Positions 1-7,816 of a stretch of DNA of 64,000 nucleotides are shown piece after piece. Position 1 is the first letter of the stretch. Each line of letters starts with the position of its first letter. The stretch comes from JAJTHB01 sp033763775 (GTDB lineage Bacteria; Pseudomonadota; Alphaproteobacteria; Rickettsiales; SXRF01). The position numbers and the translations under genes are program-made. The stretch is from NCBI GenBank assembly GCA_033763775.1, contig JANRJW010000014.1:171095-235094 (forward strand). The letters are read 5' to 3'. The notes under the pieces were generated by a model. It searched no databases. It worked only from the letters and a program-made list of their open reading frames with translations, and was not told where the DNA came from.

Positions 1-24
1 GCGATAAGGGCGTGATCCATGCGA

Positions 25-105
25 AGGTTTCGTAGGTTGCGTAGGTTTCGAATGTTTCGTAGGGTGAGATTGCCAGACCTACGCAACTTACGCAACCTAC
101 GCAAC
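25..105. repeat. Family A repeat (9-bp units), copy 1, abutting the rsmA start
   Basis: Built from near-tandem 9-mers of the form CGTAGGTTT/CGTAGGTTG, followed by the reverse-complementary series (ACCTACGCA units), so the stretch can fold into a long hairpin. It ends exactly at the rsmA ATG, with the junction CCTACGCAACATG. The same junction occurs at the xseA start. The left arm is open in the rsmA frame and would encode an Arg-rich leader, which I take to be non-native. Bases 1-24 show nothing assignable beyond what may be the tail of an upstream gene. Confidence 0.8.
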
Positions 106-936
106 ATGCTAAACTTACAAGACACTATCGCCCGCTATGGCCTTGCTGCCAAGAAGTCGCTCGGCCAGCATTTCCTGCTGGATGAGGCAATCACCGATGA
201 AATCGTGCGCTATGCGGGGAACTTAAGCGGTGTGAATGTCATCGAAATCGGCCCGGGGCCGGGCGGGCTGACGCGCTCGCTGCTGCGCTCTGAGGCGGCG
301 CATGTGTATGTGGTGGAAAAAGACGACCGCGCCATTGCCATCATGCAGGAACTGGCTGAGGCTTTTCCCGGGCGGCTGAACGTGCTGCATGATGATGCGC
401 TGAGTGTGAATTTGCTTGAGCAGGTTCCTGCGCCGCGCCGTATCATCGCCAACCTTCCTTATAATATCGGCACACAGCTGCTTCTGAACTGGCTGGAGCA
501 GATCCATGCTATGGCCGCTTCAAACTATGAATCGCTTACCCTCATGTTCCAGAAAGAAGTAGCAGAGCGCATTATCGCCGCGCCAGGTAGCAAGGCTTAT
601 GGCAGCCTGTCGGTTTTTGCCCAGTGGCTATGCGAAGTGCGCTGGGATATAGATCTGCCGCCCGAAGCGTTCAGCCCGCCGCCGAAAGTCCACTCCGCCG
701 TCATCACCCTTTCGCCGCGCGAAAAGCCGCTGGTGGATGTACCGAAAGAAGCGCTGGAAAAAGTCCTCGCTAGCGCCTTCAACCAGCGCCGCAAAATGTT
801 GCGCGTATCGCTTAAAACTTTGGGTGTGAATACCGAAAAACTACTCGCAGATAGCGGCATCGATGGCACGCTGCGGGCGGAGCAATTAAGTGTGGAGGAA
901 TTTTGCCTGCTGGCGGCCGCTACAGCGAAGCAATAA
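106..936 (+). CDS. rsmA: 16S rRNA (adenine1518/1519-N6)-dimethyltransferase RsmA (KsgA)
   Basis: Dimethylates two adjacent adenines in the 3' terminal helix of 16S rRNA late in 30S assembly, using SAM. The N-terminal KKSLGQHFL signature is at about residues 16-24, SAM motif I (IEIGPGPGGLT) at about 46-56, and the NLPYNIGT catalytic motif near 116. At 276 aa the length is normal for the family. An open frame continues upstream to position 19, but those 29 residues are encoded by the family A repeat and are Arg-rich, so I chose the ATG at 106. No clear Shine-Dalgarno precedes it. The gene converges on gmk with a 17-bp overlap of the two 3' ends. In many alphaproteobacteria pdxA precedes rsmA; too little sequence is present to check this. 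Confidence 0.95.
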   Translation: MLNLQDTIARYGLAAKKSLGQHFLLDEAITDEIVRYAGNLSGVNVIEIGPGPGGLTRSLLRSEAAHVYVVEKDDRAIAIMQELAEAFPGRLNVLHDDALSVNLLEQVPAPRRIIANLPYNIGTQLLLNWLEQIHAMAASNYESLTLMFQKEVAERIIAAPGSKAYGSLSVFAQWLCEVRWDIDLPPEAFSPPPKVHSAVITLSPREKPLVDVPKEALEKVLASAFNQRRKMLRVSLKTLGVNTEKLLADSGIDGTLRAEQLSVEEFCLLAAATAKQ

Positions 937-1573
937 ACCCGCTGAGCCCTTCCTGACGCGCGCGTTTTAAGCGCTCGGCTTTCAGAATGGAATCAATCTT
1001 TTCCAGCGTTTCATCCAGGTCGTGGTTGATGAGCACATAGTCATATTCCTGCCAGTGGCTGATCTCGGCCTCGGCCTTGCTCATGCGCTTTTTGACCACC
1101 TCATCGCTATCCTGCGCGCGCGCCTTCAGGCGGCGTTCCAACTCGCCCATCGAAGGCGGCAGAATGAACACACTCACCAGATCATCAGGATTTTTGGCTT
1201 TCAGCTGCTGCGTGCCCTGCCAGTCAATATCAAAGAGCACATCGGTGCCCTGACCTATGCAGCCGCGCACAAAATGCGCCGGCGTGCCATAGTAATATTC
1301 AAACACTTTGGCATGTTCGAGCAGCTCGCCGCCTTGCACCATGCGCTGATATTCGTCATCGGTCAGGAAAAAATAATCCCTGCCATGCTCCTCGCCTGGC
1401 CTTGGCCTGCGCGTGGTGACCGACACCGACATGCGGATGGTTTCATGCGAAGCAGCGTTCTCATAGCGCGAAAGCAGGCGGCGGGACAGGGTGGTTTTGC
1501 CCGCGCCAGAAGGCGAGGAAAGAATAAACAGCAACCCGCGGCGCTTAAGTTCGATAGTACGCTGAAGTGACAT
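920..1573 (-). CDS. gmk: Guanylate kinase
   Basis: Phosphorylates GMP to GDP with ATP, an essential cytoplasmic step of guanine nucleotide synthesis and recycling. The P-loop SSPSGAGKTT lies near residues 18-27. It is followed by the GMP-binding region with SVTTRRPRPGE and the DYFFLTDDEY stretch, then FDIDWQGTQQ and the VFILPPS segment. The 217 aa match the family (about 205-220). The stop codon lies inside the 3' end of the convergent rsmA. The start is 2 bases from the stop of the SCO1-like gene, so the two minus-strand genes are compactly arranged. Confidence 0.97.
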   Translation of the reverse strand: MSLQRTIELKRRGLLFILSSPSGAGKTTLSRRLLSRYENAASHETIRMSVSVTTRRPRPGEEHGRDYFFLTDDEYQRMVQGGELLEHAKVFEYYYGTPAHFVRGCIGQGTDVLFDIDWQGTQQLKAKNPDDLVSVFILPPSMGELERRLKARAQDSDEVVKKRMSKAEAEISHWQEYDYVLINHDLDETLEKIDSILKAERLKRARQEGLSGFIASL

Positions 1574-1575
1574 GG

Positions 1576-2316
1576 CTAGTTAAGCAGTTCTTTCACCGCC
1601 GCTGCCAGCTGCTCCGGCGAAGCATCATATTGGAAATGCTTCACATACACGCCTTCGCGGTTCATGAGATAAATATAGCCGGAGTGATCCACGAGGTAGT
1701 TACCGTGAGCACCATGGCCAGCATGCGCATCGTGGCCTGCGTGAGGATCATTTTGCGCTGCACCATGCCCCTCATGATCTTCGAGCTCTTTCATCTGATC
1801 GCGATCAACCATCTGCTGCGCCTCGCCGCCTTCCTGCTGCGCTTTAGCATAGTACGCTTTATAGGCCGAGGCCGCCTGCTTGATCTGCTCTGGCGTGCCA
1901 GTCAGCGCCTGAATGCGCGCATCAAAGCTGGCGAAATAGTTTTTCATCACCTCCGGCGTATCGCGCCCCGGATCCACTGTGATGAAAATCGGCGCCACCT
2001 GATCCGCCTTATCACCCAAGAGCGCCATCATATCCGACATCGATTTTGCGGTAATCGGGCAGATATCCGGGCAGTTGGTGAAACCAAAAAACACCAGCAT
2101 CAGACGCCCACGAAAATCAGCATCCGTCACGCTCTGGCCATTTTGATTCGTGAGCGAAAAGCTACCACCAATAGCTGGCGGCGGTTGGTTTGCCAGCTCC
2201 GAAGATGGGGTGCCCGCGACGGGTTGCAGCGCCCCAGACGGATCTTTGGTCATCCACAGCATCACGCTGGTTAAAACAAGCAAGATCAATATGATAGGAA
2301 GAAGAATCTTTTTCAT
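1576..2316 (-). CDS. SCO1/SenC family copper chaperone with His-rich insert
   Basis: SCO proteins deliver copper to the CuA site of cytochrome c oxidase or act as thiol oxidoreductases on the periplasmic face of the inner membrane. One N-terminal membrane segment (about residues 4-22) is followed by a thioredoxin-like domain with the CPDICP copper motif (Cys82, Cys86), a GRDTPEV segment, and the conserved ligand His (about 211) in DHSGYIYLM. Just before that His is an unusual insert (about residues 180-204) rich in HAGH/HGAH units. The ATG at 2316 is preferred over an upstream start because it opens directly on MKK plus the hydrophobic segment. The bc1 chaperone nearby also serves respiratory-complex assembly. 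Confidence 0.92.
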   Translation of the reverse strand: MKKILLPIILILLVLTSVMLWMTKDPSGALQPVAGTPSSELANQPPPAIGGSFSLTNQNGQSVTDADFRGRLMLVFFGFTNCPDICPITAKSMSDMMALLGDKADQVAPIFITVDPGRDTPEVMKNYFASFDARIQALTGTPEQIKQAASAYKAYYAKAQQEGGEAQQMVDRDQMKELEDHEGHGAAQNDPHAGHDAHAGHGAHGNYLVDHSGYIYLMNREGVYVKHFQYDASPEQLAAAVKELLN

Positions 2317-2395
2317 GGCAATGGCTTTCCTGAAGATTGAATGGTCGCGGTATATCATAATTCATTTATATTTCATATACTTAATTTAGCATTTT

Positions 2396-2424
2396 TTGAC
2401 TTTTTCATGCATCTGTGTTAGTCT
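2396..2424 (+). promoter_or_regulatory. Candidate promoter for the unknown gene at 2461
   Basis: TTGACT and TAGTCT are separated by 17 bases in an AT-rich divergent gap between the SCO1-like gene and the plus-strand unknown gene. The -35 is good and the -10 is weak (3 of 6), so this is tentative. Confidence 0.35.
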
Positions 2425-2460
2425 TAAAGCTGTTTAAGATTCAGGTAGAAAGTTTTTGGC

Positions 2461-3180
2461 ATGTTGCCAGCCGTAAGTAGCGCACCAGTGATAACACCGG
2501 CGCCGGTCATCGTGGCCACCACGGTGCCGAACAGCAACGTGCTGCGCGTGGCACCAGATAATGTCGCGCCGAATATTTCGGCTGTCCCTGTAGGCGATAA
2601 TGCCCGCCGCAATGCCGGCACTGCAAGCAGTACACCGCCTGCCGCGACCAGCTCTGCTCTTGCCAGCGGATTTACTTCGCTGATCACTTTTCTGGACGGC
2701 GCCCCCAGCAGCCTGAGCCTGAATGCGTCCACTACTTTCATGGCGCAGCTGATGAGCCAAGATAGCTCGCCTTATGCACGCAGCGTGATGAGCGAATATG
2801 AAAAGCTGGTCGCACTCTCGCAGGTCAAATACAAACCCAGCAACGCCAGCCTGCCTGAGCCAGAACCCAGCAGCGTCTTCAGCCAGATGTTAAAGCAGGA
2901 GCAGCAAAGCAAAGCCGCCGCACAGCCCGGGATGATGACGCAGATGATGGCCGCCAGCACGCAGCAGGCGGGCATGGCGAGCGCCACCATCAAAGCGCCG
3001 CCTGCAATCAAAGAAACACAAACTACCGCCACCACTGCCAGCACATCCGAGCCAGCAGACGCCGAGCCATTGCCCAAAGCTTTACCAGCCCAGGTACCGG
3101 CGCGCCCTGCGATCATGGCTTATCTTGCCACCGCCGCACGCAATGATGCGATGAAAAAACAGGCGCTGGAAACTATTTAA
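2461..3180 (+). CDS. Ala/Pro/Ser-rich protein of unknown function
   Basis: I do not recognise a family. The 239-residue product has a Pro/Ala/Val-rich N-terminus (about 1-70), a more structured middle part (about 70-135, with SLITFLDGAPSSLSLNA and a Gln-rich ARSVMSEYEKLV...EQQSK stretch), then a Thr/Ala/Pro-rich tail. The codon-level composition and a stop 4 bases into the convergent neighbour's 3' end favour a real gene. The opposite strand also has an open frame (2424-2741) with hydrophobic segments, but it is shorter and overlaps entirely. The first residues could be a weak signal peptide; I see no clear cleavage site. An AGGTAGAAAG stretch precedes the ATG. Confidence 0.65.
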   Translation: MLPAVSSAPVITPAPVIVATTVPNSNVLRVAPDNVAPNISAVPVGDNARRNAGTASSTPPAATSSALASGFTSLITFLDGAPSSLSLNASTTFMAQLMSQDSSPYARSVMSEYEKLVALSQVKYKPSNASLPEPEPSSVFSQMLKQEQQSKAAAQPGMMTQMMAASTQQAGMASATIKAPPAIKETQTTATTASTSEPADAEPLPKALPAQVPARPAIMAYLATAARNDAMKKQALETI

Positions 3181-3698
3181 AACTTCGCTGACAAAATCTC
3201 ATCTGCCGTGCATTTCGCCAGACGCTGCTGCTCGCGGCGAATATACGCCATCAGCGTATCAAGCGCGGCATCCTGAGGCGAAGTTTCGCGGTAGAGATTT
3301 CGGATAAGTGCTTGTTTTAATGCTGTTGAATCATCCACCGCAGCATCATAGGCGGCGAGGCGACCAAAAAATGCCTGTGCCATATTCTTAATGCGCTTGC
3401 CGACGCCGGTATCGGTCGAACCGAGCTCACGGATGCTGCGATCCATATCGGTAAAGAAGGTTTCTTGTAGGAATTGCTGGAAACGAAGCGCATCATCGCT
3501 TGCTTCATCTTTCAGGCGGTGCATGACGAGCCACAAATGCAGAATGATCGCATCAAACCGACCATCCAGCGTATCAGGGACAGCGCAATCCGTGTAGAGA
3601 AACGGTGCGCGCGACTGCTCCACTACACGCACATACGCCAGATGCGCCTGCTGCTGCAGGGCAGGGGGGGAGAAGAGGCGGGAAAGTAGGTTTCGCAT
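3177..3698 (-). CDS. Ubiquinol-cytochrome c chaperone family protein (CBP3-like)
   Basis: Bacterial relatives of mitochondrial CBP3/UQCC1, thought to assist assembly of cytochrome b into the bc1 complex at the inner membrane. The 173-residue helical protein carries the family's RFDAIILHLWLVMHRL segment (about 47-62), the FLQETFFTDMDRSIRELG block and the GVGKRIKNMAQAFFGR block. Its length agrees with alphaproteobacterial members (about 170-190 aa). It lies 3' of a family A repeat that separates it from rpoH upstream, and converges on the Ala/Pro-rich unknown gene. Function is inferred from family only; no bc1 genes are in the window. Confidence 0.88.
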   Translation of the reverse strand: MRNLLSRLFSPPALQQQAHLAYVRVVEQSRAPFLYTDCAVPDTLDGRFDAIILHLWLVMHRLKDEASDDALRFQQFLQETFFTDMDRSIRELGSTDTGVGKRIKNMAQAFFGRLAAYDAAVDDSTALKQALIRNLYRETSPQDAALDTLMAYIRREQQRLAKCTADEILSAKF

Positions 3699-3772
3699 GT
3701 CGCGTAGGTTTCGGATGTTTCGAAGGTTAAATTGACATACGCAACTTTCGAAACCTACGCAACCTCCGGGAG
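3699..3772. repeat. Family A repeat, copy 2, between rpoH stop and the bc1 chaperone gene
   Basis: CGTAGGTTT-type units on one side and ACGCAACTTTCGAAACCTACGCAACC on the other form an inverted repeat with an AT-rich loop. The rpoH stop codon is inside the right arm: its last sense codons (Val-Ala) and TAG are read from the repeat sequence GTTGCGTAG. Confidence 0.8.
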
Positions 3773-4639
3773 CATCTGCTGCTGCAGTTTCTCAAAAGCG
3801 CGCACTTCAATCTGGCGCACGCGCTCGCGCGAAATGCCGTAAGCCTGGCTTAAATCTTCCAGCGTGTCCGGTTCGTCTTTCAGACGGCGGCGCTTTAAAA
3901 TATCGCGCTCACGCTCCGAAAGCGTCGCCAGCGCTTTTTGCAGCAGAATCTGCTTTTCAATCAGCTCCTCGCGCGCGCCAAGCACTTCTTCCTGATTCTC
4001 GCGCGCATCAGCAAGAAACGCCATTTTCTCTTCATCGCTATCGGGCCCGGCGGCGCTGTTTAAATACACATCATTGCCGGTCATGCGGCTATCCATATCG
4101 CGCACATCATCCACCGACACATCCAGCATTCGCGCCACATCGCGCGCCTGCTCGTCGGTCATACCGCGCTCGCCCACGCCAATTTTTTTCTTAAGTTTAC
4201 GCAGGTTGAAAAAAAGCCTCTTCTGCGCGGCGCTAGAGCCAATCTTCACCATCGACCAGCTGCGCAAAATATATTCCTGAATCGCAGCGCGTATCCACCA
4301 CATCGCATAGGTCGAAAGCCTAAAGCCTTTCGCCGGCTCAAAGCGCTTCACCGCCTGCATCATACCGATATTGCCCTCGGCAATCAAATCCGCCATGGGA
4401 AGGCCATAGCCGCGATATTTAAACGCGATCTTGGCGACAAGCCGCAAGTGGGAGGTCACCAGCTGGTGCGCGGCCTCAACATCCTGATGCTCCGCCCAGC
4501 GCTTCGCAAGCCTCTGCTCTTCTTCGGCAGAAAGCACCGGAAATTTGGCAATCTCCTGCAAGTATTTCCGAAGACCCTGCTCCGGCGAAATCAGCGCGGG
4601 CAGCTGCATGGTTTTGAGTGTCACGGCATTGGCAGTCAT
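3755..4639 (-). CDS. rpoH: RNA polymerase heat-shock sigma factor RpoH (sigma-32)
   Basis: Directs RNA polymerase to heat-shock and stress promoters. The 294 aa contain sigma region 2 with GLPMADLIAEGNIGMMQAV and RLSTYAMWWIRAAIQEYI (core binding and -10 recognition), the RpoH-box-like QKRLFFNLRKLKKK near residue 140 that distinguishes RpoH from other group 3 factors, and a C-terminal region 4 helix-turn-helix (LEDLSQAYGISRERVRQIE). The last residues (Pro-Glu-Val-Ala) run into the family A repeat, which supplies the stop codon. A consensus-like promoter lies about 45 bases upstream of the ATG. I see no CIRCE element in front. Confidence 0.96.
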   Translation of the reverse strand: MTANAVTLKTMQLPALISPEQGLRKYLQEIAKFPVLSAEEEQRLAKRWAEHQDVEAAHQLVTSHLRLVAKIAFKYRGYGLPMADLIAEGNIGMMQAVKRFEPAKGFRLSTYAMWWIRAAIQEYILRSWSMVKIGSSAAQKRLFFNLRKLKKKIGVGERGMTDEQARDVARMLDVSVDDVRDMDSRMTGNDVYLNSAAGPDSDEEKMAFLADARENQEEVLGAREELIEKQILLQKALATLSERERDILKRRRLKDEPDTLEDLSQAYGISRERVRQIEVRAFEKLQQQMLPEVA

Positions 4640-4681
4640 ATGTCCTACCTTTTCGCTCGGCCATTTTCGCCGAGGAAGCGA

Positions 4682-4710
4682 ATTATAGTGCGAAAAGGCG
4701 AGGATTGCAA
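4682..4710 (-). promoter_or_regulatory. rpoH promoter, sigma-70 type
   Basis: On the minus strand TTGCAA and TATAAT are separated by exactly 17 bases, placing the start point about 35 bases before the rpoH ATG. The -10 is a perfect consensus match. It suggests rpoH has its own housekeeping promoter, independent of ohr. Confidence 0.7.
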
Positions 4711-4711
4711 G

Positions 4712-4733
4712 TCAGGCAGGGTAACTTGCCTGA
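4712..4733 (-). terminator. Possible terminator hairpin after ohr
   Basis: TCAGGCA and TGCCTGA form a 7-bp stem with an 8-base loop just after the stop codon of the upstream-lying minus-strand gene ohr. No U-tract follows directly, so termination is uncertain. Confidence 0.3.
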
Positions 4734-4735
4734 AT

Positions 4736-5152
4736 TTAGGCTATTTTTTGCCCATTCACCGTGAATCTAACTGAGATATTGCCCCGCGTGGCTTTGGAAT
4801 AGGGGCAGAACTGATGCGCATCCGCCACTAGTTTCTCCGCTGCTTTCTGCTCCATCTGCGGCAGCTTGACATGCATCTGCACGCTGATGAAAAACCCGCC
4901 TTCGTCCTGATTTAAGTTCACTTCATTCTCAATCGCAAGCTCACCCATCGCAAGCTTCTGCTGGCCAGCGAGATAGGCCATCGCACCGCCAAAACACGCG
5001 GCATAACCGCAGGCAAAAAGCTGTTCGGGGTTGGTGCCGGGCTTGTCGCTGCCAGGGCGGGCAAAATCAACGACTAAGCGTTTATCATCCGTCTCAGCGT
5101 GACCTTCACGCCCGCCTGTTGAGGTTGCACGTGCGGTGTAGAGTGTTTTCAT
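4736..5152 (-). CDS. ohr: Organic hydroperoxide resistance protein (Ohr/OsmC family)
   Basis: Thiol peroxidase that reduces organic and lipid hydroperoxides to alcohols; Ohr enzymes are typically re-reduced by lipoylated proteins and dihydrolipoamide dehydrogenase. The 138 aa show the Ohr pattern: the catalytic Cys53 in ACGYAACFGGA and the resolving Cys (about 115) in HQFCPYSKATRGN. The length fits Ohr (about 140). It lies 9 bases downstream of lpd on the same strand, so co-expression with the lipoamide dehydrogenase that could recycle it is plausible (inference). An OhrR-type regulator is not seen nearby. Confidence 0.93.
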   Translation of the reverse strand: MKTLYTARATSTGGREGHAETDDKRLVVDFARPGSDKPGTNPEQLFACGYAACFGGAMAYLAGQQKLAMGELAIENEVNLNQDEGGFFISVQMHVKLPQMEQKAAEKLVADAHQFCPYSKATRGNISVRFTVNGQKIA

Positions 5153-5161
5153 GTGATTCTC

Positions 5162-6550
5162 CTATACGTGAATGGCACGGCCAAGGGCAGCAAGGCCGGC
5201 TTCTTTCATTGCTTCACTAAGCGTCGGGTGGGCGTGGCAGGTGCGCGCCAGATCTTCGCTGCTTCCACCAAATTCCATGATCAGGCAGGCTTCGTGAATC
5301 AGCGTACCAGCATCGGGGCCGATGATGTGGCAGCCAAGCAGCCGGTCAGTCTTCGCGTCTGCCAGCACCTTCACAAACCCGTCCGTCTCGCCCACGGATT
5401 TACCGCGGCTATTGGCCATGAAGGGGAACTTGCCGACCTTGTACTGGACGCCGGCCACCTTCAGCTCTTCTTCCGTCTTGCCAACATTCGCCACTTCCGG
5501 CCAGGTATAGACCACGCCGGGAACGAGGTTGTAATCGATATGCGGTTTCTGCCCCGCCATCATCTCCACCGCGCACACGCCGTCTTCTTCTGCCTTGTGC
5601 GCCAGCATGGGGCCGTGAATCACGTCGCCGATCGCGTAAACGCCCTTCACATTCGTTTCAAAATGATGATCCACCGCGATGCGCCCGCGCTCATCCATTT
5701 TCACGCCAAGCTTATCAAGACCAAGCCCATCGGTATAAGGTTTGCGGCCAATTGACACGAGCACGACATCGGCCTCTAACTTTTCAGCCGCGCCGCCTTT
5801 GGCGGGTTCTACGTTAAGCACCACGCCTTTGCCCTTGCTATCCGCGCCGGTTACTTTCATGCCGAGCTTGAAGCTGATACCCTGCTTTTCCAGCGTGCGC
5901 TGGAATTGTTTGGCCACTTCCGCATCCATGTAGCCGCCGATTTTATCGAGATACTCGATGACGGTCACTTTCGCGCCCAGCCTGCTCCACACACTGCCCA
6001 TCTCAAGGCCGATCACGCCGCCGCCAATCACCGCCAGGTGGCCAGGCACTTTATCGAGCGTCAGCGCACCGGTGGAAGAGACGATCTTTTTCTCGTCAAT
6101 TTCGACGCCAGGAAGGCGCATCACATCCGAGCCGGTGGCAATCAGAATGCGCTTAGTTTTGAGCAGCTCCTTGCCATCCACCAGCACTTCGCTGGCTGAC
6201 TTCACACTGCCGCGCCCCTTCACATAGGTCACCTTATTTTTCTTGAACAGGAACTCGATGCCCTTGGTGAGCTCGACAACCTTTTTGTCCTTATCCGCCA
6301 TCATCGCAGGTAAATCGAGCGACACATCACCCTTAATGCCGATGCTGGAAAAATGATGCTTGGCATCGTGGAATTTGTGCGACGAATGAAGGAGCGCCTT
6401 GGAAGGAATACAGCCGACATTGAGGCACGTGCCGCCAAGACTTCCGCGCATTTCCACACACGCCACATTCATGCCCAGCTGCGCCGCGCGAATCGCTGCC
6501 ACATAACCACCCGGCCCACCACCAATGATGACTAAATCGTATTCTGACAT
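5162..6550 (-). CDS. lpdA: Dihydrolipoyl dehydrogenase (E3)
   Basis: FAD-dependent E3 of 2-oxo acid dehydrogenase complexes, reoxidising dihydrolipoyl groups with NAD+. FAD-binding GGGPGGYVAA is at the N-terminus, the redox disulfide motif GGTCLNVGCIPSK at about 38-50, the NAD-binding GGGVIGLEMGS near 177, a second FAD segment AIGDVIHGPMLAHKA near 310, and the catalytic His-Glu region HAHPTLSEAMKEA near the C-terminus. The 462 aa are standard. It is the last enzyme gene of the TCA block sucA...sucB-lpd and is separated from sucB by a family C palindrome. Confidence 0.97.
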   Translation of the reverse strand: MSEYDLVIIGGGPGGYVAAIRAAQLGMNVACVEMRGSLGGTCLNVGCIPSKALLHSSHKFHDAKHHFSSIGIKGDVSLDLPAMMADKDKKVVELTKGIEFLFKKNKVTYVKGRGSVKSASEVLVDGKELLKTKRILIATGSDVMRLPGVEIDEKKIVSSTGALTLDKVPGHLAVIGGGVIGLEMGSVWSRLGAKVTVIEYLDKIGGYMDAEVAKQFQRTLEKQGISFKLGMKVTGADSKGKGVVLNVEPAKGGAAEKLEADVVLVSIGRKPYTDGLGLDKLGVKMDERGRIAVDHHFETNVKGVYAIGDVIHGPMLAHKAEEDGVCAVEMMAGQKPHIDYNLVPGVVYTWPEVANVGKTEEELKVAGVQYKVGKFPFMANSRGKSVGETDGFVKVLADAKTDRLLGCHIIGPDAGTLIHEACLIMEFGGSSEDLARTCHAHPTLSEAMKEAGLAALGRAIHV

Positions 6551-6563
6551 ATTTTTTTCCTTT

Positions 6564-6630
6564 TTTTATCATCCCTGCGAAAGCAGGGATCCTGTAGCAT
6601 ATTCAGGATTCCCTCTTTCGCGGGAATGAA
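6564..6630. repeat. Family C palindromic repeat between sucB and lpd
   Basis: Two short hairpins of the type ATCCCTGCGAAAGCAGGGAT and GATTCCC...GCGGGAATGA face each other around a short loop. The same element (consensus TCATTCCCGCGAAAGCGGGA) recurs at several gaps in the window. Confidence 0.75.
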
Positions 6631-6636
6631 TGCAAA

Positions 6637-7809
6637 CTAAAGCCCCAGCAATAATCTCCGCGGATCTTCCATCGCTTCTTTCACGCGCACGAGGAAGGTG
6701 ACCGATTCCTTGCCATCAATGATGCGGTGATCGTAGGAAAGCGCGACATACATCATCGGGCGGATCACCACCTGGCCTTTCAGGGCAATGGGGCGCTCTT
6801 CGATTTTATGTAGGCCGAGAATGCCTGATTGCGGCGGGTTCACGATGGGCGTTGCCATCAGCGAACCATAGACGCCGCCATTGGTGATGGTGAAAGTGCC
6901 GCCCTGCAGGTCGGTCATGGCGAGCGAGCCTTCGCGGGCTTTTTTCGCGAGACGGCCAATTTCTTTTTCCACGCCATCAATCGAAAGCTGGTCAGCATCA
7001 CGAATCACCGGCACCACAAGCCCCTGATCGGTGCCCACAGCCATGCCGATATCGTAATAGTTTTTGTAGATGATTTCATCGCCATCGATCTGCGCGTTCA
7101 CGGCGGGGATTTCCTTCAGCGCGTTAATCGCCGCTTTCACGAAGAAGCCCATAAAACCAAGCTTCACGCCGTGTTTTTTCTCAAACACATCTTTGTATTC
7201 GTTACGCAGCGCCATGACGTTGGTCATGTCGATTTCATTGAAGGTGGTGAGAATCGCCGCGGTGTTCTGCGACTCTTTCAGGCGGCGCGCGATGGTCTGG
7301 CGCAGCTTGGTCATCTTCACGCGCTCTTCGCGAGGAGCGGATGACGGATGACGAATGACGGATGACGAAGAAGAAGCTTCCAGCACATCACCCTTTGTAA
7401 TTCTACCATCTTTGCCAGAGCCGGACTCTGGGCGAATGCCGGTTTCATCCATCATCTTGCGGGCGGCGGGGCCAGCTTGCGGCGCGGCAGAAGCCGCTGC
7501 AGGAGCAGGGGCTGCAGCCGCAGGAGCGGCCGCTTTGGGCGCAGCAGCCGGAGCCGATTTCGCACCCGCAGCACCAACCTCGATCAGGCCGAGCAACGCG
7601 CCAACTTCCACGCTTTTACCAGCATCCACCTTAATATCTTTCAGCATACCGGCAGCGGGCGCGTTGACCTCGAGCGTCACTTTATCGGTTTCCAGCTCGC
7701 ACACCGGCTCATCGGCCGCCACTGCGTCACCCACTTTTTTAAACCATTTGGACACCGTTGCTTCCGAAACGGATTCACCAAGCGAAGGTACTAAAATTTC
7801 ACCGGCCAT
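6637..7809 (-). CDS. sucB: Dihydrolipoyllysine succinyltransferase, E2 of 2-oxoglutarate dehydrogenase
   Basis: Transfers the succinyl group from E1 to CoA through its lipoyl arm. The lipoyl domain (about 1-75) has ELETDKVTLEV with the lipoylated Lys near 43. An Ala/Pro linker follows, then the E1/E3-binding domain (ARKMMDETGIRPESGSGKDGRITKGDV), a second linker, and the catalytic acyltransferase domain ending in SYDHRIIDGKESVTFL with the active-site His. The second linker contains an odd Ser-rich stretch with SVIRHPSSAP encoded by four 7-bp DNA repeats, so it looks like a repeat expansion or insertion in frame. 390 aa in total. It is separated from sucA by several unrelated genes, unlike the usual adjacent sucAB. 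Confidence 0.96.
   Translation of the reverse strand: MAGEILVPSLGESVSEATVSKWFKKVGDAVAADEPVCELETDKVTLEVNAPAAGMLKDIKVDAGKSVEVGALLGLIEVGAAGAKSAPAAAPKAAAPAAAAPAPAAASAAPQAGPAARKMMDETGIRPESGSGKDGRITKGDVLEASSSSSVIRHPSSAPREERVKMTKLRQTIARRLKESQNTAAILTTFNEIDMTNVMALRNEYKDVFEKKHGVKLGFMGFFVKAAINALKEIPAVNAQIDGDEIIYKNYYDIGMAVGTDQGLVVPVIRDADQLSIDGVEKEIGRLAKKAREGSLAMTDLQGGTFTITNGGVYGSLMATPIVNPPQSGILGLHKIEERPIALKGQVVIRPMMYVALSYDHRIIDGKESVTFLVRVKEAMEDPRRLLLGL
7340..7367. repeat. Four 7-bp tandem repeats inside sucB
   Basis: GATGACG, GATGACG, AATGACG, GATGACG run head to tail and are translated in sucB as part of a Ser-rich linker stretch. The copies fall in a flexible linker, where extra residues would be tolerated. 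Confidence 0.8.
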
Positions 7810-7816
7810 ATTATTT

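Noticed and set aside
19..105. N-terminal extension of rsmA by 29 Arg-rich residues
   Set aside because: The extension is the translation of the family A repeat, lies before the conserved RsmA start, and similar Arg-rich readings appear at unrelated genes with the same repeat.
210..507. Minus-strand reading frames inside rsmA, and similar long antisense frames in sucA, sucC, lpd and gcvP
   Set aside because: They lie wholly within well-identified genes, have no family features and reflect the high third-position GC of the coding strand.
2424..2741. Minus-strand membrane-like reading frame opposite the Ala/Pro-rich gene
   Set aside because: It is shorter, overlaps the plus-strand frame completely, and its hydrophobicity is what the antisense of an Ala/Pro/Ser-rich gene gives. 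It remains the alternative if the plus frame proves non-coding.
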